The notes under the pieces were generated by a model. The model was not told the origin of the DNA and did no database searches. It was given only the letters and a program-made list of their open reading frames with translations. From contig MCGE01000020.1 of assembly GCA_002105175.1 (NCBI GenBank), positions 248,001-312,000 on the forward strand: a stretch of DNA of 64,000 nt, in the 5' to 3' direction. Position 1 is the stretch's first letter. Each line of letters begins with the position of its first letter. Origin of the DNA: Absidia repens. Taxonomy: Eukaryota > Mucoromycota > Mucoromycetes > Mucorales > Cunninghamellaceae. The position numbers were made by a program, and so were the translations under genes. This document shows, in pieces, positions 1-10,169 of the stretch.

Positions 1-6
1 ATATAA

Positions 7-781
7 CTAATCGGACTTGTTGCTGATACCGGAAGCGATATCGCTAACCTTTTCCTTGATTTCCTGAGCGTGCTTATCCACACTGCCTTGAGCGTTTAAC
101 AAGAAAGGGCGTAAGAATCGGCTATACAAAACTTCAGCACCCTATTAAAACAAAATAGAGATTCACAAGAGTGGTCAGTAATCGCCGTTCTTCTATTGTT
201 CAATCATATACACGTACACCTCTATTTTTCTATCTCTATCCCCTATCACTATTTCATATACTTACTCGGAATTGGGGTAAAGCAAGATAAAGGACAAACA
301 AAGTCTTGAAAAGATAATAGAAGGGGAACCAGTACAATAAGACATCAGAGAAGTATTCCACAATTTGTACAAATCCAATCACAGTCCAGTAAGTAAGCCA
401 TTGCTTATCGTCGGTTTGGCTAGGGCTTTCAATAGCCTTGAAGGAGGCATAAGCTACAGAAAGGGGGAAAAAAATATTAGCTAATACATACCCCCTCGCG
501 TGCACAATACCTATTATTCTAGTCCTGCCCGTTCGTTCCCATTTCTTTGTACTTGTATATAACTTACCAGGATAAAGCCAAGAGATAGCGTTTGTCAAAA
601 GTTGACCAGCAAGGTTGAAGAAGATCATGATAAAGGCGACACCACCGGCACCAAGAGCAATATAGCTTTTAGGCACGCCGGTACGACGTTGAACTTCGTT
701 CATGTAGTAAGACTTGCCAAGTTCTCTATCGAGAGAAGTTAAGTATTCTTGACATTTGGCTTGAGCACCTTGCACAGACAT
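7..781 (-). CDS. YOP1: Yop1/REEP (DP1/TB2/HVA22) ER-shaping membrane protein
   Basis: Three exons (781..568, 453..266, 141..7) give 178 aa and close in frame. The start is the ATG at 781; a longer in-frame extension upstream is low-complexity Lys/Phe sequence and was dropped. The protein reads MSVQGAQAKCQEYLTSL, then hydrophobic hairpin segments at about residues 30-60 and 75-125, including the family signature around AYASFKAIES and WLTYWTVIGF. The tail is polar and charged (KHAQEIKEKVSD). Members of this family form wedge-shaped hairpins in the outer ER leaflet, stabilise tubules and bind Rab/Yip1 proteins. Length matches yeast Yop1 (about 180 aa). The stop codon lies 7 bp from the window edge, so the coding region is complete but its 3' UTR is outside. 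Confident call. Confidence 0.93.
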
Positions 782-2029
782 GTTTATTTGTTTGCTTTTT
801 TTTTTTTTGATGAAAGACGAAAAGAGAAGAAAAAGAAGAAGAGGAGGGCAAAAAAAAAAAAAAAACGAAGCTAAAAAAATCACTCTTGTCGTGCTACTCC
901 GGACTTCAAACCCAGCTCGCACTTATGCTGCATTCGTTACTATTTTTTTGTTTAAACCCTCACCCACCCACTTTCTTATCCTTTCGTCAATATAAACGTT
1001 TGGTATTGTTCACCGTTCTCATTTGTATCTTCTGCACGATATTCTTTTTATTAATATTATTATTGGTACCCGCTTTTTGTCAATGTTGGATAACGTTCAT
1101 CCACAACGTTACTCAATAATAAGCCTTCGAGTACAAATAAAAGGCGCCTTTTCAATCTTGCTGATCCCCGATGGATTTCTCATGTCGCGTTTGCAATACA
1201 GAGAACAACCATGATATCAATTTCAAATATACCGCTCCATCGTCATGGTTTCGGAGGATGGGAGAATCGGGACGACTGACGCGTAGCCTTGATTTTAAAT
1301 CTAACCCATGATGTTGTAATAACAGGTTCCCCTTTGAAAAAAAAAAAAATGAAAAAACTGATATGGTTGAAAAGGATTTAGGCAATAATCCCTCTGAGCC
1401 TACGCAAAACAAAACTGATAAAATATTATCCCGCCGAGATCTATCGTTTTGGGATAGACGTCTGTGTGATAATAATAACAATAAAACCTCCCCCATCAAA
1501 GGCGGATGGGCTGACGGGATTGTCCACCGATATTCATTTGCAGCGATGTCTGGGCGGAAAATATTCGTCGTGGGGGGGGACGGGATTCTGAGCTGAATAA
1601 AAAAAAAAGATATATCAAAAGCGAATAAACCCTTGTACTGTTTTGTAGAGTTGGGCGTCACTAAAGGGTGTCCATAATATCAAGGATGTAAATCGACGCT
1701 GGTATTTGAATTTATTTATGAAGGATGTGCCCTTGAGAATATCAGGTTTAGGTAGGTATGTTGGCGGCCTTTGAATAAAAAGCCGTTGAAATACAGGAAG
1801 GAGGGCATTAGGAATAAAAGATGCAGATAGATTTCTTCAGAGCCTAATTATACTGGAGTCTTTTTTTTTTTTTTGATTGTATCAAAGCGCACTACAGGTA
1901 TTTAGAGGAAATGATGCAGGATACGCATCGCTCTCACCTTTGCACTGCCAAAACAAAACAAAACAAAATACCGGAGTGTCAGGTTGGGCAAGAGACAGGC
2001 TATTGAAATGTGGACTTTCATGGGGCACG
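782..2029. other. Intergenic DNA upstream of YOP1
   Basis: No supportable gene. The first 100 bp upstream of the YOP1 start holds long A/T tracts (17 A at 848-864 on the plus strand). Open frames here have no recognisable domain and are interrupted by homopolymers (about 1339-1349, 1861-1874). Confidence 0.5.
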
Positions 2030-3215
2030 ATTGGGTTCCTTGGCCATTTCGCACTTTGGTTGGCAGACCCCCCCCCTTTAGTCCAACTGATTTGGTCTGG
2101 TGTTGGTGTTGTTGTTTGTTTTTTATACCATACGCAGATGAAAATAAAGAACACGGTTGATATAGTACGTACAGTCTAATGAAGACTATAATGTTTTCTA
2201 TGGAAAGATACACTGGCGGTGCAGTCTAGACTCATTATTATAATTTGTAGAGCAAAAATAGAGCGATATTTGATATTATATAACCTAGAACTACCGATCG
2301 GTAGTGATGGCTCTAAGCAAAAGATAGTCATATTGGCTTTGCTCATTGTATAATGCGATAGATGGTGAGTAATAAGAAAAATGGCAAATTTAATTGAAGG
2401 AATATTGCAAATACTAAACTACGACTGTAAGGTTCATTGTACTAAGGGATTTAACACAGATAGCATGAGGAAGACTATTGTGAGATTTGAAGAATGGTGA
2501 ACAATAATCTAAAGAGTCAATTGTAAAGTACGAGCTAACATAGTGTACAGATATGAGAAAGACTAAAGAGGTAGCGTGTATTGGAGCACAATAACGGTCA
2601 ACACAAGTCAAAAAGGCTTGATGGTAGTAAAAACGAGATCTATTGTACAAGACATGAGAAAGACTAATGGGACATTTTTCGTTGAAGTAAGTAAAAAGAG
2701 ATATGTTTTATTCAGATATAGATATAAACTATCAACAAGCTAACACTAATCTAAGCTCATGAAGGCTCCAAAAAGCCAAGTAATGGTGGTCCTAAATCCT
2801 AGATCCAAAATGAAAGGATTTCCCTATGTCTGTGGTAATCCCTGAGCTTAAAACACTTCTAAACTAGCACTAATACTATTCTAAGTCCAACATATCCCCA
2901 TAGAAGTTGAATGGTGAAGAAAAAAAGGAAGGGTAAAAAGAAAATGAAAGAAAGAGAGAGCGAAAAAATAAAAAGGGCCAAAATAAAAATCAGGTGGGCG
3001 GGATTCGAAATGTTGTCCCTAACCTCTAGCTAACTGCTGTTCTAACCATTTCCCTCATTTTTTCGGCAACCTTCTCCACCTCGAAGATATAAACACAAAA
3101 GAAGATTACAGAGGCCACGTATGAGCAAGATATATGATGACTACTACGCACATCAGAGCTACGGGATTACTCACCAAAAAGCAATTTCATTTTCCTGTTG
3201 ATATTGTTTTTTGCC
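2030..3215 (-). repeat. Dispersed ~1-kb repeat, copy 1 (long copy)
   Basis: Non-coding sequence shared with four other places in the window. On the minus strand it begins near 3010 with TTTCGAATCCCGCCCACC. It runs through a pyrimidine-rich stretch, then a conserved block (about 2830-2740) containing the reverse of GGTCCTAAATCCTAGATCC, then the block around AGACTAATGGGACATTTTTC (2661-2680), then weaker similarity down to about 2030. Copy 2 at 32.3-33.2 kb is collinear over the whole length. A further piece, GCAATTTC-TTTTCCT-TTGATAT near 3180-3205, is shared with copy 4. No open frame is conserved among copies. Class unknown: SINE-like, solo LTR or a TIR-element remnant are all possible. Confidence 0.7.
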
Positions 3216-4122
3216 CTAAAAATAAATATGTATCATAACTTAGCGAAAAAAATAGAGCAGGCAAAACTTTTGGACAATATTAGAATGTAAAGGAAGCACT
3301 CATACAGAAATATTATTTGCAGGTACCACCATTGCATATTCTTTGAAGATCCATCTATGATGCAACAAACAAAATGTCCTGATTCTGGGTACATAGAGTG
3401 TTGTACCTATGATCATCTATTGAGGTTCATCCATGATGGGAGGGATATGTATAATGTGGTCAGAATTGAGAAATTTTAATGGCGCAATGTTATTATTATT
3501 GTTTTTATGAGTTGAGAACAAGGTTTTTCATCACCCATCTATTCCATGCTCTTTTTAACACCCAGACTGGCTACAATAGCAAGAGTAATCATTTCAATAA
3601 TCTTTCTATAGGAGTGTATTATCTTTTAAATTGGACAAGAACATACGGCATATCAAAATGAGGAGGTTCCTTCTTACTGCCGCAGATGACTTCAATGCGG
3701 CGTTTAAATTGATTCCGCAATTCAGGGGGACGAATATTGGTCGGCTCCAAATTCACCCTTCTCCCGTTCCTCCCCATTACAGTAATCCCGCCCATAACGT
3801 CTGCGATGATATCACTGACACAACCTGTTTTTGTCATACATTACAACATCTTAGCAACTCTACACACGTCGTGACACGCGCACATTTGTTATCTTATCAG
3901 AAGCTCAAATAAAAAGATCGATGATGACATTCACATAATATCAAAAAGCAAAGTGTTTATTTGAAGAGGATATACAGAATAATAATAAAGAGTTGGGACA
4001 TAAATAAATAGATGACTAAACTTAAACTACAGGAATGGAGACTAAATATACAAAGTTGATGAGGCAATATAATACAGTAAGGGAATAGAAAGAGAATCAA
4101 AAGGTGGGCTGGGCTAGGTTAT
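3216..4122. other. Intergenic DNA between repeat copy 1 and a small orphan gene
   Basis: AT-rich. Short open frames on both strands (3479-3912) overlap each other and match nothing I know. A TTTATT at about 3955-3960 reads AATAAA on the minus strand and could be the polyadenylation signal of the small gene ending at 4123. Confidence 0.4.
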
Positions 4123-4311
4123 TCAGTTCCAAGTACCAGAGATAAGATCTTGGCGCATAAAATCATCAGCAGTGTTTGGTCGAGAAGAAGAGTGTGAAGA
4201 CTTGATGGCAGTATTGGTTTTGAGTGAGCTTTCTTCCAAATTAGAACGACCTTGACGAGGCATCGTCTTGGTGAATTGTTCACGTAGTCCAGCGAATAAT
4301 CTTGGAAGCAT
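4123..4311 (-). CDS. Small orphan protein, 62 aa
   Basis: A single-exon frame starting at the ATG at 4311. The protein is basic and Ser/Arg/Thr-rich (MLPRLFAGLREQF at the start, then about 50 polar residues including a SSHSSSR stretch). No domain is recognised, and the first 13 residues could form a short amphipathic helix. Support comes from the promoter layout: a minus-strand TATAAATA at 4438-4431 lies about 120 bp upstream, followed by a long pyrimidine-rich tract up to the ATG, and an AATAAA lies downstream. It faces DMC1 across about 500 bp. It could be a real small gene or a chance frame behind a real transcript start. Confidence 0.42.
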   Translation of the reverse strand: MLPRLFAGLREQFTKTMPRQGRSNLEESSLKTNTAIKSSHSSSRPNTADDFMRQDLISGTWN

Positions 4312-4814
4312 CGATATTTTCAGAAACAAGATTGCTAGGATTAATAAAAGAAAAAGAGATAGAAATAGAAATAAGAGTGAAAAAAGAGAAAACAGAAAAA
4401 AAAAAAAAAAGGAGGAACCAGGTCCCCAATTATTTATATCCCGCTGATACAATCGGAGCCTGATCAAGTCGACAAATCACACCACTTGATGAGAGGTGGA
4501 AGGGAAAAAAAGAAAAGTTTTCCCGTCTTACCAATCAGTTCTATGAATAATGATGGAATCTAGCATTGATCTTCATACTTTGTGGTTCACTTATATTTTT
4601 TATGCTGAATATAAATATTTCCCTTACTAAAAAAAAAAAAAAAAGAATCTGGTTTAGCCCATATGCCATGACAGTTTTGAAAAAATATTGATTTATGTCC
4701 ATCGGAATTTCAAATATCATCCCTCATTTTAAATAAAAATCTATTTCAGTTCATGCAACCTTTTTTCCCCTCTCTCTTCCTTGTGTTTTTCACAAATTAC
4801 TTTTTGAACTCGAA
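4312..4814. promoter_or_regulatory. Shared upstream region of the 62-aa orphan and DMC1
   Basis: About 500 bp between divergent start codons. A minus-strand TATA element sits at 4438-4431. The DMC1 side ends in a CT-rich stretch (4760-4790) just before its ATG. An A15 tract lies at 4629-4643. No specific operator is recognised. Confidence 0.35.
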
Positions 4815-5363
4815 ATGCCTCCTAAACGTGCTGCATCTGTCACTCCAAATGAGGACCAAGTTGTGAACGATCAAAACAATCCTGACTCTGATGATGAAGT
4901 CTGTGATCAGGTAATATGGTCCACTGAGAGAAGAAGAGATAAAATGAAGGCACTGACCGACCTACTGTTTTTGTTTATACTAGACCTTTTATACTGAAGT
5001 TGAAGAACTTCAGGCAAGTACCATAGTTGTGACCAATATTACCTCCTTCCCTCTCACTCAAACTCAACCTTATTTTTTTCATGATCTTCTTGTAGTCCCA
5101 AGGCATTACAATGGTAGATATCAACAAACTCAAAGGAGCTGGAATCTGCACTATTAGTGTAAGTGTAAACATCGACCTATTATTTTATCTCTATCCCCAC
5201 TAAAATACTTGATATTTTATTGCTCTGTGATTACTGATGACGATTTACTTTATAGGGTGTACAAATGGCGACCAAGCGTAGTTTACTCAAGGTCAAAGGA
5301 TTATCTGAAGCAAAAGTCGATAAGGTCAAGGATGCCGCTGCAAAACTTCAAGTAATGTATATG

Positions 5364-5397
<34 letters not shown>

Positions 5398-6607
5398 ACT
5401 TCTTGTCATGACTCTCACACTCCTTTTTCGTATTGCATTAGGTCTGTGGGTTTCTTACTGGTGTTGAAGTCTCCCAAAAACGCGAACATGTAATGAAGAT
5501 ATCTACTGGAAGCCACCAGTTGGATACTTTACTAGGTGGCGGTATTCAAACTATGTCTATAACAGAAGGTAAACTCACTTGTGAAGAAAGCAACAATATT
5601 GAGCTAGAAATAGGATTAGCAATAACCTCTTTTTATTATCGTTACAGTATTTGGCGAATATCGCACTGGAAAAACTCAGCTGGCTCATACTTTATGCGTC
5701 CAGGTGCAACTTCCTATTCACAGCGGAGGTGCTAGCGGAAAGGCAGGTAAGCGCTTTTTCTATAAAAAAAAAAAAAGAATAAAGAGCATTTGGGCGGGGG
5801 GTGTAAAAAACCTACAACAGCTTCATAAAACTTTATTACATGGAAACTCACTTTATTTTCTTCTTTTTTTGTTGGTGGCATAGCCTATATTGACACTGAA
5901 GGCACGTTCCGACCTGATCGTATCCGTGCCATTGCAGAACGATACGGGGTAGATGGTGAAGAATGTTTGGAGAATATCATTGTGGCCCGTGCTTGGAACA
6001 GTGATCATCAGGTGGAATTGATTACCGACATTGCGGCAAGATTTGTAGAAGAAAAGGGCGCCTACCGTCTCTTGGTTGTGGACTCTATTATAGCCTTGTT
6101 TCGCTGTGACTATACGGGGCGAGGTGAACTAGCGGATCGTCAGCAAAAACTCAACCAATTGCTTAGCCGATTGATCAAGATTTCTGAAGAATACAATGTG
6201 GCTGTTTACTTGACTAACCAAGTTTCGTCTGATCCTGGAGGTAAATAATGATAATAATAATAATAACAAAAGATGCATCCAACAAGCTAATTTGCTACTT
6301 TGCTATTTTACTATTATCATTACTATAGCTGGTATGACATTTGTATCTGACCCCAAGAAGCCCGTCGGCGGTCATATTTTGGCTCATGCGTAAGTATATA
6401 ATGAACATAAATTGTCAAGAAAGGAGATATTATATTGAATAGGTCCATTGTTTTACGGTTATCATTGCCAGATCTGCCACTCGAGTGTACTTACGAAAGG
6501 GCCGTGGTGAAGAACGGGTTGCCAAAATTTATGATTCTCCTGACATGCCTGAAAATGAAGCCAGCTATGCTATCAGTGTTGGTGGAATTGTCGACACATC
6601 CTTGTAG
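4815..6607 (+). CDS. DMC1: DMC1 meiosis-specific RecA/Rad51-family recombinase
   Basis: Nine exons: 4815-4910, 4984-5013, 5096-5158, 5256-5351, 5442-5568, 5648-5746, 5884-6240, 6329-6389, 6472-6607. They sum to 354 aa in frame (human DMC1 is 340). The order is an acidic N-terminal tail, a helix-hairpin-helix-like domain ([20 protein letters not shown]), Walker [10 protein letters not shown], the FIDTE-type strand [13 protein letters not shown], Walker B LLVVDSI, and the DNA-binding loops ending in [14 protein letters not shown] and [16 protein letters not shown]. The last motifs and the HHH wording fit DMC1 better than RAD51. The enzyme forms nucleoprotein filaments for homolog strand exchange in meiosis. 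The second intron appears to use a GC donor (CAG|GCAAGT at 5014). Intron 4 carries a long A homopolymer. Confidence 0.95.
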
Positions 6608-7710
6608 CAATCCAAAAATGCTCCCTCTCTCCAATATTATTATTCTTACTTTTGCTCCCTATTTCTATCCTTCACTTTACAAAAAAAAATTCTCTTCAGC
6701 ACATTCCCCCATATCCATATTCTTTGTACATATGACTTTATCCCCTCTTTGCACATTAGTATTACTGACATCTAGTTGTACATATCTTCATTAAAAAATC
6801 CTTTATTCAATGCAAATAAAAAACAATTGAATTTAAACCATTTTACAATATATGAATTGATTGATGTTTATGTGATATTGTTCTTTGATATAGTAGTTGT
6901 TTTAGAGCGCGGAGACCAAGGAAAAGTCAAAGAGTTACCAAAGCCGAGCGGCGTTTCAACGTGTCATTCTTCAAAAATGATTGGCCAAGACCCTCAGCTG
7001 TCCCTGGTGGCATTGTCCTACTTGACTGCGCTCACCATCTCTACCTTCCTATCAGGTGCGTTAGCACTCATTTTAGATATCATGTGGCGTCATCACGACT
7101 GTACCCATATACATGATGGGGACTTTTTTTTTTAAGTAAACAATGGCTACATATATAAATAAATAAAAAGGGGACGACTACAGAATCATATATGTAGCTT
7201 GATTACAACCAATATTCTTCCTTTTAATATCATAGTTTGCCCAATGTTTTAATATGGATAGAATACCTAAAATAAAAAATATTGGTGGAACTTCGAATTA
7301 GGAGAAACCATCCCAATTTATCAGATGATCCTTATCAGATCGTTTTTTCGACCCCTACGTTGAAACTGTTTCTATTGATATACTGATAAAAGCATTCTTT
7401 TTTTCTTCTTTAATATTGACCATGCAAAGGACGGCATGGCTGGGCTACCGATGATAAATCTAATTTGAATCATGACTTGATCCCGTGGGTTAGTTCACTC
7501 ACTCCCCACTTTTTTTTAAAATTTGTCGGTATTTGAAAAAATATATATCAAAGAAAAATGAGCAAAAATATTCAATTCTTTCATTCCTTTCTCTCTCCTT
7601 TTCAACTTTTTTCTTCTTATTCTTTAATTTTTTTCTATATTCTAAAATCAAAAAATAAACACTCACATAAGCACACACACACGTATATATATTGAAAAGG
7701 AAATATATAA
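6608..7710. other. Intergenic DNA between DMC1 and the MFS gene
   Basis: A 119-codon open frame at 6776-7135 has no recognisable domain, lacks codon bias and covers the expected DMC1 3' UTR, so I do not call it. The last 200 bp before 7711 is T/C-rich with a short CA run, as expected of a promoter. Confidence 0.4.
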
Positions 7711-9729
7711 ATGACACCCTCACCAACAGAGCAAAGTCCTTTGCTTGACCATCAAAAACAACATATATCACCATCATCACCTGCAAGCAATGGATGTTGT
7801 GGCAAAAATGGAACAGGTGCTTGTTGTTCAACTTCATCGGTCTATCATGAACACTCGACATCATCCAATCCGCAAAACAACTCATACTGTCAGTTATCTG
7901 ATCAATCATGGCAAAAAAAATCAGTGGCTCTCATGTGTGCTTTATTTCTGGCAGGTAACGAGAAAAAAAACTTCATGATACATAAAGCAATCAGTGTTAC
8001 ATATTCTAATATGATACGTTTTGTAGTTGGTAGTCACTTTGCAGCACATACATTGGGCGCTATGAAAAATACTGTCAAAGAGGTATAACAAACAAACAAA
8101 CAAATAAGTAAACATTAGGATCTCCACAACAATCACTGAGCTTAATTTCTTTTTTTTTTAAAAAAAAACATTGTAGGAATTCGGTATCAGCAACTCACAG
8201 TATGGCGTATTGCAGTCATCTGTAGCCATCGTCAATACCGTTCTACCTGTCCTGGGAGGTATTTTTATTGATGCCTTTGGTACCATCCCTGGATCTATTT
8301 GTGCAACAATTTTGATAACATTGGGTAATGTTTTAGTGGCACTCTCAACACATTCTGCTAGTTGGAATATTATGATTGTTGGCCGTGTCCTTTATGGTGT
8401 GGGTAGTGGCTGTGTGGTGATTGTTCAAGAAACGATTCTCAGTCAATGGTTCCGTGGTCGAAGTTTAGCGGCTGTGGTGGCTTTAATGTTGACGGTCAGT
8501 CGCTTGGCTTCCTTTTTGGCGCAGGCCACTGTGATTCCTATTGCCAATTGGTCGGGTTGGTATGGCTATGGCTTTTGGGTAAGGTTTATAGGGGGGGAGG
8601 GATTGGGCAAACTCCGATGATGTGCTAACTTTTTTTTTTTTTTTTTTTTTTTGGGATGGACGGGAACGGGTATGTAGTTTTCTGCAATGCTTTGTCTCTT
8701 CTCTCTTGTTATCAATCTAATTTACGTCGTCCTATTACGTAGAACATCTACTGTATCGAACGTCGACAACTGCCGAAGCATCCAAACCCTCAGGAACAAG
8801 AAGACATTCCGCTGGTCGAAACTCTTGTACTTGCCACATGCCTATTGGTTGATTGTCACAATGGAATTCCTGCTTGGTGGTGCCTGGGGTTGTTTCTTAC
8901 ATATCAATAGGTACAGTATCGCAAACAGTGTTATTCTATTTACTTACGATCGCTTTTTTTTTTTTTTTTGGTTAGTGAACTTGTCAAGATGCGATTTGGT
9001 TACGACAACGCCGCTGCTGCTGCCATTGCAAGTGTAGCGCAAGTGCTACCCATCTTCTTCATGCCTTTGCTCGGTGTGTGTGTTGATAGATACGGAAAAC
9101 GTCCGCTGATGAGTAAGTTTGTGAAATAGACACCTTCCCATCACCTTGTGATCCTAATCATTTTACTTAACTTTTCTTCTGCATGATCTGTTATTATAGT
9201 GGTGTGTAGTGGTCTTACGTTTACCTTTGCTATGTATCTTTTGGAATATACCGATATACATCCATTGATGGGAATGCTCAGTTTCAGTCTCAGTTTAGCC
9301 CTTGGTCCTGTTGGTTTGGTATCATCTGTCCCTATTCTATTGAATTTATCTCTAGTGGGCTCAGGTTTAGGATTGGTCAAGTCGGCCACCAACATTGGGG
9401 CATCACTATTTGATATTGTGACGGGTTGGCTGCAGGACCAAGACGCTAACAAGGGATACAGTGGTGTGCTGATCTTTTTTATTATGTTGGGATTGCTTGC
9501 TACCTTGGCGGGTGCGGTGCTCTGGGTCCTGGATCTTCGCTGGTACGATCGTCTGCTTGATCAATCTGCCGTAATTGCACAACGTCGAGAAAAAATGGAT
9601 AGTAACTACAAGAACAGTGATGCTATGGCTGATCGCCCCTTGAAAATGAATTACTTGTACTGCGCTATTCTTTTTGCTCTCATGGCCACTAGTTGGGGAT
9701 TATTCGTTCGATTTATCATTCATCAATAG
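7711..9729 (+). CDS. MFSD1-like major facilitator superfamily transporter
   Basis: Six exons: 7711-7954, 8027-8082, 8177-8578, 8678-8910, 8976-9112, 9200-9729. They give 533 aa in frame. A polar Ser/Gln/Cys-rich cytosolic N-terminus of about 70 residues precedes twelve predicted membrane segments. Visible MFS marks are GRVLYGVGSGCVVIVQE in helices 4-5, SQWFRGRSLA in the loop, and a second-half D-R-x-G-K-R loop (DRYGKRPLM). The overall order resembles MFSD1, a lysosomal dipeptide exporter in animals. Residues 7-12 (EQSPLL) fit the acidic dileucine sorting motif [DE]xxxL[LI], which suggests a vacuolar or lysosomal location. The central loop around residues 260-275 aligns poorly with the family. 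Substrate is inferred from family only. Confidence 0.85.
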
Positions 9730-10169
9730 TTATATCTGTTATCATTTACCCCTATTACCCCCCCCCTCTTTTTTGTTACAATTAGTAGTTATAGCAATAT
9801 TATTATCGTAAATTGAATTTTATAAAATGTTTTTTTCTTTACTTGTATGCATATGGTTTTACTTTTACGGTAAAAAATCCTGGCTGCCCATATTCACACA
9901 TTTAAATTCCGCGCCACGATGAAAAATCATTGGTTTCTCCTTTTTTTTTTTTTTTTTTTCTTCCCCTTCAGAACCTCACTTTCTTCCCTTTTTTCATTCA
10001 CCCTACCTCGCTTTTTACATTACATTCTTATTTGTTTGAAATACACATCCTCCTTTATATTCAACAAAACAACGGTGGGGGAACGAACGACATTATTGAA
10101 AATACTGGATTCAGCGGGTGACAATCTTTTTATTATTATTGCAGCTTGATAAGTGAACCTACTTCAAAC
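9730..10169. promoter_or_regulatory. Upstream region of the Wee1-like gene
   Basis: Contains a T18 tract around 9941-9958 followed by a CT-rich stretch. TATTATTATTGCAG at 10131-10144 looks like a 3' splice site, so a non-coding 5' exon or an upstream coding exon is possible. Confidence 0.35.

Noticed and set aside
1152..1661. 169-codon minus-strand frame
   Set aside because: Contains phenylalanine runs from homopolymers and no recognisable motif; no promoter or splice support.
6776..7135. 119-codon plus-strand frame after DMC1
   Set aside because: No domain, unbiased codons, sits in the expected 3' UTR, and no upstream or downstream exon could be joined.
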